Positions 38,323 to 51,566 of a stretch of 64,000 bases of DNA are shown here, piece after piece. The position numbers were made by a program, and so were the translations under genes. This DNA comes from Bradyrhizobium arachidis (GTDB taxonomy: Bacteria; Pseudomonadota; Alphaproteobacteria; Rhizobiales; Xanthobacteraceae): assembly GCF_024758505.1 (NCBI RefSeq), contig NZ_CP077970.1, positions 5,394,001 through 5,458,000 on the forward strand, written 5' to 3'. Under the pieces are notes generated by a model. It was not told where the DNA came from. It saw nothing but the letters and a program-made list of their open reading frames with translations, and made no database searches. The stretch's first letter is position 1. Every line of letters starts with the position of its first letter.

Positions 38323-39573
38323 ATGTCCTCCCTCACCTTCTCGCATACCGTGACCGAACGCTTCCTGCGCTACGTCACCATCGACACCCAATCCGATCCC
38401 GAGTCGCCAAGCTCGCCCTCGACCGAGAAGCAAAAGGATCTCGGCCGCGTGCTTGTCACCGAGCTGAAGGCGATCGGCGTCGCAGACGCCCATCTCGACG
38501 AGTACGGCTACGTCTACGCGACGATCCCGGCCAACACCGACAAGAAGGTGCCGGTAATCTGCTTCTGCTCGCACATGGACACCTCGCCCGACGTCACCGG
38601 CAAGGACGTCAAACCGCAAGTCGTGAAGAACTACCGCGGCGGCGACATCACGCTATCAGCCGATCCGACGCAGGTGATCCGTTTCGCCGAGCATCCCGCG
38701 CTGAAAAACCAGATCGGCAACGACATCATCACCACCGACGGCACCACGCTGCTAGGAGCCGACAACAAGGCGGGCGTCGCCGAGATCATGGATGCCGCGC
38801 ACTTCTTCATCAACAATCCGCAGGTAAAGCACGGCACCATCAAGATCCTCTTCACGCCCGACGAAGAGATCGGCCGCGGCGTCGACAACGTGGATATCAA
38901 GAAACTCGGCGCAGAGTTCGGCTACACCATGGACGGCGAGAGCGCCGGCAGTGTCGAGGACGAGACCTTTTCCGCCGACGGCGCCACCATCACCATCCAG
39001 GGCGTCAGCGCGCATCCCGGCTACGCCAAGGGCAAGATGGAGCATGCGATCAAGATCGCCGCCGCCATCGTCGAGCGACTCCCCAAGGAAGGCTGCTCAC
39101 CCGAGACGACTTCGGGCAAGCAGGGTTTTCTGCATCCGATCGGCATCTCCGGCGCGCTGGAGCAGGCGACACTGTCCTTCATCGTGCGCGACTTCACCGA
39201 GGAGGGCCTGAAGGAGAAGGAGGCGCTGCTCGAGGACATCGTCAAGGACGTGATGAAGGACTTTCCGCGCTCGACCTACAAGTTCGAGGTCAGGGAGCAG
39301 TACCGCAACATGAAGCAGGTGATCGACCGTCACCCGCACGTCCTCGAATACGCCATCGAGGCGATCCGCCGCGCCGGGCTGCGCCCGATGCGCACCGCGA
39401 TCCGCGGCGGCACTGACGGCTCGCGCCTCTCCTTCATGGGCCTGCCCTGCCCCAACATCTTTGCCGGCGAACATGCGTTTCATTCGCGACTGGAATGGGT
39501 GAGCCGGCAGGACATGGAAAAGGCCGTGCAGACCATCGTGCATCTGGCGATGATCTGGGAGGAACGGGCCTAG
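38323..39573 (+). CDS. pepT: Peptidase T (tripeptide aminopeptidase)
   Basis: A 416-residue cytoplasmic zinc aminopeptidase of the M20 family that removes the N-terminal residue from tripeptides. Metal ligands and catalytic residues are seen at H84 and D86 (CSHMDTSPD), D147 (GADNKAG) and E181-E182 (TPDEEIGRG), with IRGGTDGSRLSFMGLPCPN near the C-terminus. Length agrees with PepT. It stands alone. Confidence 0.93.
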   Translation: MSSLTFSHTVTERFLRYVTIDTQSDPESPSSPSTEKQKDLGRVLVTELKAIGVADAHLDEYGYVYATIPANTDKKVPVICFCSHMDTSPDVTGKDVKPQVVKNYRGGDITLSADPTQVIRFAEHPALKNQIGNDIITTDGTTLLGADNKAGVAEIMDAAHFFINNPQVKHGTIKILFTPDEEIGRGVDNVDIKKLGAEFGYTMDGESAGSVEDETFSADGATITIQGVSAHPGYAKGKMEHAIKIAAAIVERLPKEGCSPETTSGKQGFLHPIGISGALEQATLSFIVRDFTEEGLKEKEALLEDIVKDVMKDFPRSTYKFEVREQYRNMKQVIDRHPHVLEYAIEAIRRAGLRPMRTAIRGGTDGSRLSFMGLPCPNIFAGEHAFHSRLEWVSRQDMEKAVQTIVHLAMIWEERA

Positions 39574-39668
39574 ATCTCCGCGCAAGCTGATGTCCTATGT
39601 TAACGACACCGGCGCGGCGATCGTTCAAGGATGCGGTCGGGGCGGAACCTCCTGGACAGGAGAGCCGC

Positions 39669-39841
39669 GTGGATCGCAGAACGGCATGCCTCAACCAGGC
39701 AAGTGCATGTCGGAAGAAGGCGCTTGCCGATCCCGAACATCACGATCTCTGGATCGATGAAACCATCAAATGGCTGGAGCGGGCGCTGGAGGAGGCAAGC
39801 GTGTCAGGATCATCCTCGGCCCGGACGACAAGCTGTCCTAA
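39669..39841 (+). pseudogene. Probable frameshifted small gene
   Basis: From a GTG at 39669 the frame reads VDRRTACLNQASACRKKA and then a helical WIDETIKWLERALEEA stretch, which resembles small proteins common in bradyrhizobia. At about 39796 that frame turns to low-complexity Ser/Arg text, while the next frame continues sensibly as KRVRIILGPDDKLS and a stop at 39839-39841. One lost base would explain this. The open frame of the first reading continues to 39869. Family resemblance is from memory, so confidence is low. Confidence 0.35.
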
Positions 39842-39846
39842 ACATT

Positions 39847-39869
39847 GGAAACAACCCCATGCACAGTAG
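39847..39869. repeat. Short dispersed intergenic repeat, copy 2
   Basis: Second copy of the 23-bp element found at 2085-2107, in the same orientation, sharing the core AACAACCCCATGC and the AGTAG end with two mismatches by eye. It lies six bases after the end of the broken small gene. Confidence 0.6.
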
Positions 39870-40014
39870 CCGATGGCCGTCGGCACAATATCGTCTTTTG
39901 CGAATCCATGTGACGGATCAGGCACATCCGGGGCGTGGCGCCGCCCTCGCGTCTTAACCCCGGAAACTGCTGGCAAAATCGTGAAGCCGGCCGGTTTGCA
40001 GGTTCCCTCGCGCC
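39870..40014 (+). other. Intergenic region before the metal-efflux island
   Basis: About 145 bp between the repeat and the first gene of the efflux island. It should hold the promoter of that operon. I saw no clear MerR-type dyad, no strong -35/-10 pair and no terminator here. Confidence 0.4.
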
Positions 40015-40419
40015 ATGCGACAAGCGGATATGCACCTGAAACGGTTCGCCAACGCTGTGGTGATGCTGCTGGTCGCGGCCGGGCTTCTGCTCGCGCCCCT
40101 GGCGGCACCGGTGTTGGCTGCGCCGGCTTCCGGCGCTACGGGCCACGACATGCGTGCGATGTCCACGGACACGCAGACGATGTCCGGCGACATGCAGGCG
40201 GACATGCCCTGCTGTCCGGACCAGCCCCAGAGCAAGGACTGTGGATCCTGTCCGTTCGTGGCGCTGTGCCTGCTGAGCGCCACCCTCCCCGCCCCGTCCG
40301 GTGCAGTCTCCCTGATCGAGCGCCACGCGCAGTACCGCGCATTCGCAGCGATCGACGATCTCCTCCTTGACGGGCTCGGCACCAAGCCGCCCGACCATCC
40401 TCCTCGAACCGACGTCTGA
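40015..40419 (+). CDS. Secreted Met/Cys-rich small protein, first gene of the efflux island
   Basis: A 134-residue protein with a signal peptide (hydrophobic residues 14-35 ending LAAPASG) and a short mature domain. Residues 46-64 contain five methionines, followed by C66, C67, C76, C79 and C85 in a MPCCP...CGSCPFVALC arrangement, suggesting a periplasmic soft-metal (Cu or Ag) binding protein. An alternative start at 40030 (MHLKRF) would give a tidier signal peptide. The FixH-like gene follows after 96 bp, then the CusB/CusA-type genes. I do not recognise a named family; the metal role is inferred from composition and context. Confidence 0.68.
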   Translation: MRQADMHLKRFANAVVMLLVAAGLLLAPLAAPVLAAPASGATGHDMRAMSTDTQTMSGDMQADMPCCPDQPQSKDCGSCPFVALCLLSATLPAPSGAVSLIERHAQYRAFAAIDDLLLDGLGTKPPDHPPRTDV

Positions 40420-40515
40420 CGGGCGCGTAAGCGCCTGATCGTCTCGCGCGTCGGAAGCGGCGCGCGTCGTTGCATGCCGCCTTGGCGGCAATCAGACCTA
40501 TCGAGGACGACTTCC

Positions 40516-40923
40516 ATGAGGACTTATCATTTTGCGCGCGTCGCGATGGCCGCGCTGATCGGGGCTGCGTTCGCAGGCGCCGCCTTGCCGGCCCATGCCG
40601 AAATCAAGAACTACGAATTCCAGCTCGTTCAGCCGACGGTCAAGGCCGGCGCCGACCGCATCGTCACCGTGCGCCTGGTCGACAAGACCACCGGCAAGGC
40701 GGTGCCCGACGCGGTGATCTTTGCCAGCCGGCTCGACATGGCCCCCGACGGCATGCAGGAGATGGCCACCAAGGTCACCGCGATGCCGGGCACCGAACCC
40801 GGGACCTATCGGTTCAAGGCGACATTCGGCATGGCCGGCCGCTGGCAGCTCTCGCTCGGCGCCAAGGTGCAGGGCGAAACCGGCACGGTCGAGAACAAGC
40901 TCGTCGTCACGGCCGAGAAATGA
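40516..40923 (+). CDS. FixH/YtkA-like periplasmic protein
   Basis: A 135-residue exported protein. The signal peptide ends at about residue 27 (LPAHAE), and the mature part is a small beta-sandwich with the YtkA/FixH-like pattern VKAGADRIVTVRLVD...PGTYRFKATFGMAGRWQLSL. Such domains accompany copper-handling proteins. The ATG at 40516 gives a proper signal peptide; the frame opens earlier at 40474 but that part is unconvincing. Its stop overlaps the next start (ATGA), so it is translated together with the CusB-like adaptor. Confidence 0.8.
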   Translation: MRTYHFARVAMAALIGAAFAGAALPAHAEIKNYEFQLVQPTVKAGADRIVTVRLVDKTTGKAVPDAVIFASRLDMAPDGMQEMATKVTAMPGTEPGTYRFKATFGMAGRWQLSLGAKVQGETGTVENKLVVTAEK

Positions 40924-42383
40924 GCCGGCGCCGCCTCACCGGCACTGCTGCTGCGGTTCTCGCAGCGGCAGGTGTCGCGCTGTTCGCGGGGCTGCTGAGA
41001 CAGCAGACCAGCGACGGCCCCATCGTATCCGCGGCGAACGCGGCGGATACGGCGGCCCCGATCTACTATCAGGACCCGGACGGCAAGCCGCTCTATTCGC
41101 TGACACCCAAGACGACCGAGGACGGCCGCGACTATCGCGCCGTGCCGGCCGGCGCGGACATAAGCTTTGACGAGCCCGAGCAGCCCGCGGAGATGGCGGC
41201 AGCCGAGACGAAGGTCGATCGCAGGATCAAATACTACCGCAACCCGATGGGCCTGCCGGACACCTCTCCGGTGCCGAAGAAGGACTCCATGGGGATGGAC
41301 TACATTCCCGTCTACGAAGGCGAGGACAGCGACGACGGCATCGTGAAGCTGTCGCCGGGCAAGATCCAGCGCACGGGGGTGAAGTCAGAGCCGGTCGTGC
41401 GGCAGCCTGTCAGATCGGTCATCCGTGCGCCTGGGACCGTCAAGGAGGACGAGCGCCGCATCTCGGTCGTCGCCCTGCGCTTCGAGGGCTTCGTGGAGAG
41501 CGTCGCCAACGTCACGACAGGCGACCACGTCCACAAAGGACAACCGCTCCTGAACATCTACAGCCCGGCCCTCTCCAGCGCTGCTGCCGAATATCTGTCC
41601 GCCATCAACGCGGGCGTCACCGGAAAGGAATTGAAGGGCGCGCGTCGAAGGCTGGAGAATCTCGCGACGCCCGAGCAGGCCATCAGGGATCTCGAACGAA
41701 CGCGCGACATCTCCCTCTCGATTCCCTGGCTCGCTCCGCAGGATGGCGAAATCCTCGAGCGAAACGCGGTGAATGGAATGCGGGCGGGACCCGGCGACGT
41801 TCTGTTCAGAATCGCCGACCACCGTCTGGTCTGGGTCCTCATCGACGTCGCCGAACGCGATCTGGCTCAGGTCGCCATCGGAACGAAAGTAACCGTCAGG
41901 CCGCGCGCGCTGGCCGGCCGGACCTTCGCCGGAGCCGTGGCGCTGATCTATCCGCATCTGAACGCACAGACCCGCACAGCGCGCATTCGTGTCGAAGTGC
42001 CCAATCCCGATGAAGCGCTGCGACCCGAGATGTACGTCGATGCCGAAATCGAGACCGGGACGCCAGGTCCGGTGCTCGCTGTTCCCGAAAGCGCCGTACT
42101 CGACAGTGGCACGCGCCAGGCGGTCCTGATCGACAAGGGCCAGGGCCGGTTCGAGCCGCGCGACGTCAAGCTCGGCCGTCGGGGTGGCGGCTATGTCGAG
42201 ATCGCGGAAGGCCTCGCCGAGGGCGAAGCGGTCGTGACCTCGGCCAACTTCCTGATCGACGCCGAGAGCAATCTGAAGGCGGCACTGAAGGGGTTTGCCG
42301 AAGCTTCCGGCGACGAACCCATGGGAGCCAAGTCCTTGGGAGCCAAGTCCTTGGGAGCCAAGTCCTTGGGAGCCAAGCCATGA
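40920..42383 (+). CDS. CusB-like RND efflux periplasmic adaptor
   Basis: A 487-residue membrane-fusion protein linking an RND pump to the outer-membrane channel. The N-terminal anchor (residues 5-24) is followed by a degenerate metal-binding segment (48-78) and a heavy-metal-binding domain at 104-133 (YYRNPMG...KKDSMGMDYIPVY), then barrel-sandwich, coiled hairpin and beta-barrel regions. The start overlaps the FixH-like gene stop (ATGA) and the stop overlaps the cusA start (ATGA). The last 20 residues are four copies of a five-residue unit, (M/L)GAK(S/P), encoded by a 15-bp tandem repeat. The metal is most likely Cu(I)/Ag(I), judged from the partner pump. Confidence 0.9.
   Translation: MSRRRLTGTAAAVLAAAGVALFAGLLRQQTSDGPIVSAANAADTAAPIYYQDPDGKPLYSLTPKTTEDGRDYRAVPAGADISFDEPEQPAEMAAAETKVDRRIKYYRNPMGLPDTSPVPKKDSMGMDYIPVYEGEDSDDGIVKLSPGKIQRTGVKSEPVVRQPVRSVIRAPGTVKEDERRISVVALRFEGFVESVANVTTGDHVHKGQPLLNIYSPALSSAAAEYLSAINAGVTGKELKGARRRLENLATPEQAIRDLERTRDISLSIPWLAPQDGEILERNAVNGMRAGPGDVLFRIADHRLVWVLIDVAERDLAQVAIGTKVTVRPRALAGRTFAGAVALIYPHLNAQTRTARIRVEVPNPDEALRPEMYVDAEIETGTPGPVLAVPESAVLDSGTRQAVLIDKGQGRFEPRDVKLGRRGGGYVEIAEGLAEGEAVVTSANFLIDAESNLKAALKGFAEASGDEPMGAKSLGAKSLGAKSLGAKP
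42321..42380 (+). repeat. Four-copy 15-bp tandem repeat at the end of the CusB-like gene
   Basis: Units of TTGGGAGCCAAGTCC occur at 42321-42335 (first base A), 42336-42350, 42351-42365 and 42366-42380 (changed at its last three bases). Each adds five in-frame residues. The last unit runs into the start codon of the pump gene. Copy number could vary by slippage without shifting the frame. Confidence 0.92.
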
Positions 42384-45300
42384 TCGCCCGCATCATCGCC
42401 TGGTCGGCCCGCAACCTGCTGCTGGTGCTGTTCGGCACCGGCTTTGCCGCGGCGGCCGGTCTCTACGCGCTGGTCCATCTGCCGCTGGACGCCATCCCAG
42501 ATCTCTCCGATACCCAGGTGATCGTCTATACCGAATATCCCGGACAGGCGCCGCAGGTCATCGAGGATCAGGTCACCTATCCCCTCACCACCGCAATGCT
42601 GACAGTGCCGAAATCGAAAGTCGTGCGCGGGTTCTCCTTCTTCGGCGTCTCTTTCGTCTACGTCATCTTCGAGGACGGCACCGACATCTACTGGGCGCGG
42701 TCGCGGGTGCTGGAGTTCCTCAACGGCGCGGCGTCGCGGCTGCCCGCCGGCGTGGCACCGACAATCGGCCCGGACGCGACCGGCGTCGGCTGGGTCTACC
42801 AATATGCGGTGATGTCCAAGGAGTTGAACCTTGCCGATACCAGAGCGATCCAGGACTGGAATCTGAAATTCGCGCTCGCCAAGGCGGGCGGCGTGGCCGA
42901 GGTCGCGAGCATCGGCGGCTTCGTCAAGCAGTACAACGTGATCCTCGATCCGCAGCGGATGCGCGATCTCGGCATCACCACGCAGAAGATGCGCGACGCC
43001 ATCCGCGCAAGCAATGCCGACGTCGGCGGACGCACGGTCGAGCTCTCCGAGTTCGAATACGTCATCCGGGGCAAGGGCTACCTCAAGAGCATCAACGATC
43101 TCGGCAATGTCGTGCTGAAGACCGACAACGGCACACCGGTGCTGGTGCGCGACGTCGCTCGCGTCGAGCTCGGCCCCGACGAGCGCCGGGGCATCGCCGA
43201 GCTCGATGGCGAGGGCGAGGTGGCTGGCGGCATCGTGCTCCAGCGCCTCGGCATGAATGCGCTCGACGTGATCGAGAACGTCAAGAAGCGCTTCAAGGAG
43301 ATCGCGACCAGCCTGCCGCAATCGGTCGAGATCGTCCCGGTCTACGACCGCTCGAACCTGATCAACGCCGCGATCGAGACCTTGCGGCACACGCTGCTCG
43401 AGGAAAGCGTCGTTGTCGCGCTCGTCTGCATCGTGTTCCTGCTTCACGTCCGCAGCGCGCTCGTCGCCATCCTGATGTTGCCGGTCGGCGTGCTGATGGC
43501 GTTCGGAGCGATGAAATTGCTCGGCATCGGCTCCAACATCATGAGCCTCGGCGGCATCGCGATTGCGATCGGCGCGATGATCGACGCCGCGATCGTCATG
43601 ATCGAGAACGCGCACAAGCATCTCGAACGCGCCGAACCGGGAAAGTCGCGTATAGCGATCCTGATCGAGGCGGCATCGGAAGTCGGGCCGGCGCTATTCT
43701 TCAGCCTGCTGATCATCACCGTGTCGTTCATGCCAATCTTCACCCTGGAGCAGCAGGAAGGCCGGCTGTTCAGCCCGCTCGCCTTCACCAAGACCTTTGC
43801 GATGGCGGCAGCAGCGCTGCTGTCGGTCACGCTGGTTCCGGCTCTGATGGTGATCTTCGTCCGCGGCAAGATCGTTCCGGAGCACAAAAATCCGGTCAAT
43901 CGCTTCCTGATCTGGATCTATCGACCCGTGATCAAGGGCGTGCTGCGCGCCAAGACTTTTGTGATCGTGCTTGCACTCGGCGTCCTCGCAATCTCGGTCT
44001 GGCCGGCGCGCCAGCTCGGTACCGAGTTCATGCCCAACCTCAACGAGGGCACGCTGTTGTACATGCCGACCACCCTGCCCGGCATTTCCGTGACCAAGGC
44101 AGCCGAGCTGATGCAGACCCAGGACCGGATCATCCGTTCGTTCCCCGAAGTCGCATCCGTCTATGGCAAGGCCGGACGCGCAGCGACCGCGACGGATCCG
44201 GCGCCCTCGGAAATGTTCGAAACCGTCGTCAATCTCAAGCCCAAAGAGCAATGGCGCGCGGGCGTGACGGTGGACAGCCTGATCGCGGAGATGGACAAGG
44301 CGCTGCAATTCCCCGGTGTCTCGAACGCCTGGACCATGCCGATCAAGGCGCGCATCGATATGCTCTCGACAGGCATCCGCACGCCTGTCGGCGTCAAGGT
44401 CATCGGCCCCGATCTCACCGGGATCGACAAGCTCGCCAGGCAAGTCGAGCAGGTGCTCAAAACCGTGCCCGGCACGTCGTCGGCCTATGCCGAGCGCAGC
44501 CTTGGCGGCTACTACCTCGAGATCACGCCAAACCGCGAAGCGCTGTCGCGCTATGGCATCATGGTGCAGGACGTGCAGGACACGATTGCCACTGCGCTGG
44601 GCGGGCAGACCGTGACCACCACCGTCGAAGGCCGGCAGCGCTTCGCCGTCAACATGCGCTACCCCCGCGATCTCCGCGACAATCCGAGGGCGATCGCCAG
44701 CGACATCCTGGTGCCGATGCCGGCCGGCGGCGCCGTTCCGCTGGGCGAAGTCGCCGATGTCGCGCCGGCGCGGGGGCCGACCTCGATCCGGACCGAGAAC
44801 GGGCAACTGGCGACCTACATCTATGTCGACATCCGCGACCGCGATCTCGGCGGCTATGTCGCCGATGCGCAACGCGCGGTGCAGGCGAGCATCCAGTTTC
44901 CGCCGGGCTACTACGTGGTCTGGAGCGGACAATACGAATATCTGGAACGCGCGACCGCGCGGTTGAAGATCGTGGTGCCGGTGACGCTCCTGATCATATT
45001 TCTCCTGCTCTATCTCAACTTCCGCTCCGTGACGGAGACTATGATCGTCATGCTTTCGCTGCCATTCGCCCTCGTCGGCGGACTCTGGCTGATGTGGTGG
45101 CTGGGCTTCAACCTCTCGGTCGCCGTTGCGGTCGGCTTCATCGCGCTCGCCGGTGTTGCCGCCGAGACCGGCGTGGTGATGCTGATCTATCTCAACCAGG
45201 CGCTGGCGGCGGCAAGGACCCGCCGCGCCGCCGAAGGTCAGATGTTCACACGCAAGGACCTCTTCGACGCCATCATGGAAGGCGCCGTCGAGCGCGTGCG

Positions 45301-45535
45301 TCCGAAGATGATGACGGTGGTTGCGATCATGGCCGGCCTGTTGCCGATCATGTGGAGCACCGGCACCGGCTCGGAGATCATGCAGCGCATCGCGGTCCCC
45401 ATGATCGGCGGCATGATCTCGTCGACGCTCCTGACGCTGATCGTCATCCCCGCCATTTTCGGCCTCGTGAATGGGATTGGATTGCGTCGAGACGACGCAT
45501 CTGTCGGACAACAGCTTCCGGAGGCCGCCGAATGA
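42380..45535 (+). CDS. cusA: CusA-type heavy-metal RND efflux pump (HME4-like)
   Basis: A 1051-residue inner-membrane proton-driven exporter with twelve membrane helices and two large periplasmic loops. The helix-4 block reads GGIAIAIGAMIDAAIVMIEN (residues 391-410) with D402 and E409. This matches the Cu/Ag-exporting HME4 group rather than the DFG-containing Zn/Co group. The last helix block ends in TGTGSEIMQRIAVPMIGGM. Its ATG overlaps the adaptor stop (ATGA). No outer-membrane channel gene follows directly; the TolC-like gene at 46111 may serve both pumps. The symbol refers to type, not proven substrate. Confidence 0.92.
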   Translation: MIARIIAWSARNLLLVLFGTGFAAAAGLYALVHLPLDAIPDLSDTQVIVYTEYPGQAPQVIEDQVTYPLTTAMLTVPKSKVVRGFSFFGVSFVYVIFEDGTDIYWARSRVLEFLNGAASRLPAGVAPTIGPDATGVGWVYQYAVMSKELNLADTRAIQDWNLKFALAKAGGVAEVASIGGFVKQYNVILDPQRMRDLGITTQKMRDAIRASNADVGGRTVELSEFEYVIRGKGYLKSINDLGNVVLKTDNGTPVLVRDVARVELGPDERRGIAELDGEGEVAGGIVLQRLGMNALDVIENVKKRFKEIATSLPQSVEIVPVYDRSNLINAAIETLRHTLLEESVVVALVCIVFLLHVRSALVAILMLPVGVLMAFGAMKLLGIGSNIMSLGGIAIAIGAMIDAAIVMIENAHKHLERAEPGKSRIAILIEAASEVGPALFFSLLIITVSFMPIFTLEQQEGRLFSPLAFTKTFAMAAAALLSVTLVPALMVIFVRGKIVPEHKNPVNRFLIWIYRPVIKGVLRAKTFVIVLALGVLAISVWPARQLGTEFMPNLNEGTLLYMPTTLPGISVTKAAELMQTQDRIIRSFPEVASVYGKAGRAATATDPAPSEMFETVVNLKPKEQWRAGVTVDSLIAEMDKALQFPGVSNAWTMPIKARIDMLSTGIRTPVGVKVIGPDLTGIDKLARQVEQVLKTVPGTSSAYAERSLGGYYLEITPNREALSRYGIMVQDVQDTIATALGGQTVTTTVEGRQRFAVNMRYPRDLRDNPRAIASDILVPMPAGGAVPLGEVADVAPARGPTSIRTENGQLATYIYVDIRDRDLGGYVADAQRAVQASIQFPPGYYVVWSGQYEYLERATARLKIVVPVTLLIIFLLLYLNFRSVTETMIVMLSLPFALVGGLWLMWWLGFNLSVAVAVGFIALAGVAAETGVVMLIYLNQALAAARTRRAAEGQMFTRKDLFDAIMEGAVERVRPKMMTVVAIMAGLLPIMWSTGTGSEIMQRIAVPMIGGMISSTLLTLIVIPAIFGLVNGIGLRRDDASVGQQLPEAAE

Positions 45536-45575
45536 AGCGACCTCGGATCGACTCCTATCCAGTCCTTGCGAGCCA

Positions 45576-45603
45576 GTCGCAATCGCTTAAGCGATCCTGC
45601 GAC
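45576..45603. other. Nested palindrome after the CusA-type gene
   Basis: GTCGCA (45576-45581) and TGCGAC (45598-45603) flank the perfect 14-base palindrome ATCGCTTAAGCGAT (45582-45595), with a two-base slip on the right. It lies 41 bp after the pump stop. It could be a terminator (though no T-run follows) or an operator for the second RND operon. Confidence 0.55.
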
Positions 45604-45691
45604 CTTGAGTTCCCCACACGTAACAATATTGCACGTCGACACCCTTCCCGCGTCCATGCTAGGCCTGCCGTAACGCAACAAGAGTGACGAC

Positions 45692-46054
45692 GTGTTCGCC
45701 ATCTGCCGGCCAAAGGGACTTGTCCACCTGCGCAATTGGCGCGGGCTTTTGGCTGCGTTCGTTGCGACGATGTATCTCCTGACCGGAACGCTGCACGGCA
45801 TCTACGACGTCGACGTATCAGCTTCGTCCGGACCGTCGGAGATCGTCACGGTGATCGGCCCGGCGTCCGGGCATGCGGATCACAAGGCGCTCGCCGGCCA
45901 TCACTGCCACGGCTGCTTCTCGGTCGCCATCGCGCAGGCCGTGCTTCCGGCAACGGCGGCAGAACTCCTGACCCAGCCCGCCTCGCCGCGTCTGCCGGCA
46001 CTCGCGGGCATTGTGCCCGATACGGACTCCCCGCCCCCCAAATCTCTGACCTGA
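45692..46054 (+). CDS. Small His/Cys-bearing exported protein before the second RND operon
   Basis: A 120-residue protein starting at a GTG (45692). One hydrophobic segment (residues about 17-33) acts as signal or anchor. The mature part holds a cluster H61, H64, H70, H71, C72, H73 and C75 (AGHHCHGC), which could bind a metal ion, and a Pro-rich end. The TolC-like gene starts 56 bp downstream. The family is not one I can name; a role in metal sensing or binding is inference. Confidence 0.62.
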   Translation: MFAICRPKGLVHLRNWRGLLAAFVATMYLLTGTLHGIYDVDVSASSGPSEIVTVIGPASGHADHKALAGHHCHGCFSVAIAQAVLPATAAELLTQPASPRLPALAGIVPDTDSPPPKSLT

Positions 46055-46110
46055 ACGGATCAGCCGGGCGCTTCCTGCGCCCATGACGTTGTCCTTCACA
46101 GGTCGTTTCC

Positions 46111-47378
46111 ATGTTTTGCAGGCGAACAGCCGCGCGCTTGGCGTGCGCAACGGCTATTCTCATCGGGCTCCATAGTGCGCCCGTGCACGCCCAGACCCTG
46201 ACGATGCGCGCTGCGCTCACGCGCGCGCTGGCCGCGAGCCCGCGGTTGACCGCGGCCGAGCGCGATGTCGGCATCGCCACGGGCCAGCGCATCCAGGCGG
46301 GCGCGATGCTCAATCCCGAGCTCTCCTACGAGCAGGACAATTCCTTCGGCTCCGGAAACTATCGCGGCACCAGGTCGGCCGAGACCACGCTCCAGATCAG
46401 CCAGGGTTTTGAGCTGTTCGGCAAGCGCGAGGCGCGTATTGCCGCAGGCGAAGCCGGCATCGACGTCGCCGCGATCCAGCGCAAGGCGGTCAGGCTCGAG
46501 GTGCTGTCGGAGACCGCCATCGCCTTCCTCAGCGTGCTCGGGGCCCAGCGCCGCATCCAGATCCTCGACGAGCAGGTCACGGCGATCGATCGCCTGACGC
46601 CGCTGCTCCGCCGGCGCGTCGAGGCTGGCGCCTCCTCGCCGGCCGAGACCGGTCGCGCCGAGGTCGCCTCCGCGCTGGTCAAGGCCGACCGTGAGCGCCT
46701 CAAGGCGACGCTGGCGAGTGCCCGGCGCGAGCTCGCGGTGCTGATGGGCGACACCAATGCGAAGTTTGGCGAGGTCTCCGGGCGGCTCGACACCATCGGC
46801 CGGCCGCCTTCGTTCCAATCCGTCGTCGCCGCCATCGACGCCAATCCGCAACTGGTGCGTTGGACTGCCGTTTTCGCGCAGCGCAATGCCGAGCTGCTGC
46901 TGGCGCGCTTGAAACCCTATCCGGACGTGCGGATCGCCGCCGGCTGGCGCCACTTTAACGAAACCAATGACGACGCCGTCAGGCTGACCCTGTCGGTGCC
47001 GATCCCCGTCTTCGACCAGAACCAGGGCAACATCCTTTCCGCGCAGGAGAGCCTCGCCAAGACCAAAGCGGAGCGCGAGGCCAACCGCAACACGCTGATC
47101 GTGATCGCCGGCCGCGCCTACGACTCGCTTCAGGGTTCGCTGCGCGAGCTCGCCGTGTTGCGCGAGGTCGCGATTCCGAAGGCGCAGGAGGCGGCGGAGG
47201 CAATCTCCCAGGGCTACGGCCAGGGCCGCTTCACCCTGCTGGAGGTGCTGGACGCACAGGCCAGCGTCGCCCAGGCGCGGCTGCGCGAGCAGGAAGCGCT
47301 GCAAAATTTCCACGCCGCCATCGCCACCATCGAGGGCCTGGTCGGCAATCCCTTTACGCTGGCGCGGGAGAGCGCGCG

Positions 47379-47382
<4 letters not shown>
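46111..47382 (+). CDS. TolC-family outer-membrane efflux protein (CzcC-like)
   Basis: A 423-residue outer-membrane channel subunit. A signal peptide ends near residue 27 (APVHAQ), and two repeats of long helices and strands follow, with the CzcC-like opening AGAMLNPELSYEQDNSFG and ISQGFELFGKREAR. It is the only channel gene of this island and overlaps the next adaptor gene by four bases (ATGA), so it belongs mainly to the second RND system. Confidence 0.9.
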
Positions 47383-51540
<4,158 letters not shown>

Positions 51541-51566
51541 CGCGGTGATTTGAAGGAGCGGTCAAT

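Noticed and set aside
39597..39869. 90-codon open frame starting at ATG 39597
   Set aside because: The first 24 codons lack coding character and the end appears frame-shifted. I list the central part as a probable broken gene instead.
42295..45687. Open frame of 1130 codons on the plus strand
   Set aside because: It is the alternative frame of the CusA-type pump gene, with low-complexity Arg/Ser/Gly text and no domain.
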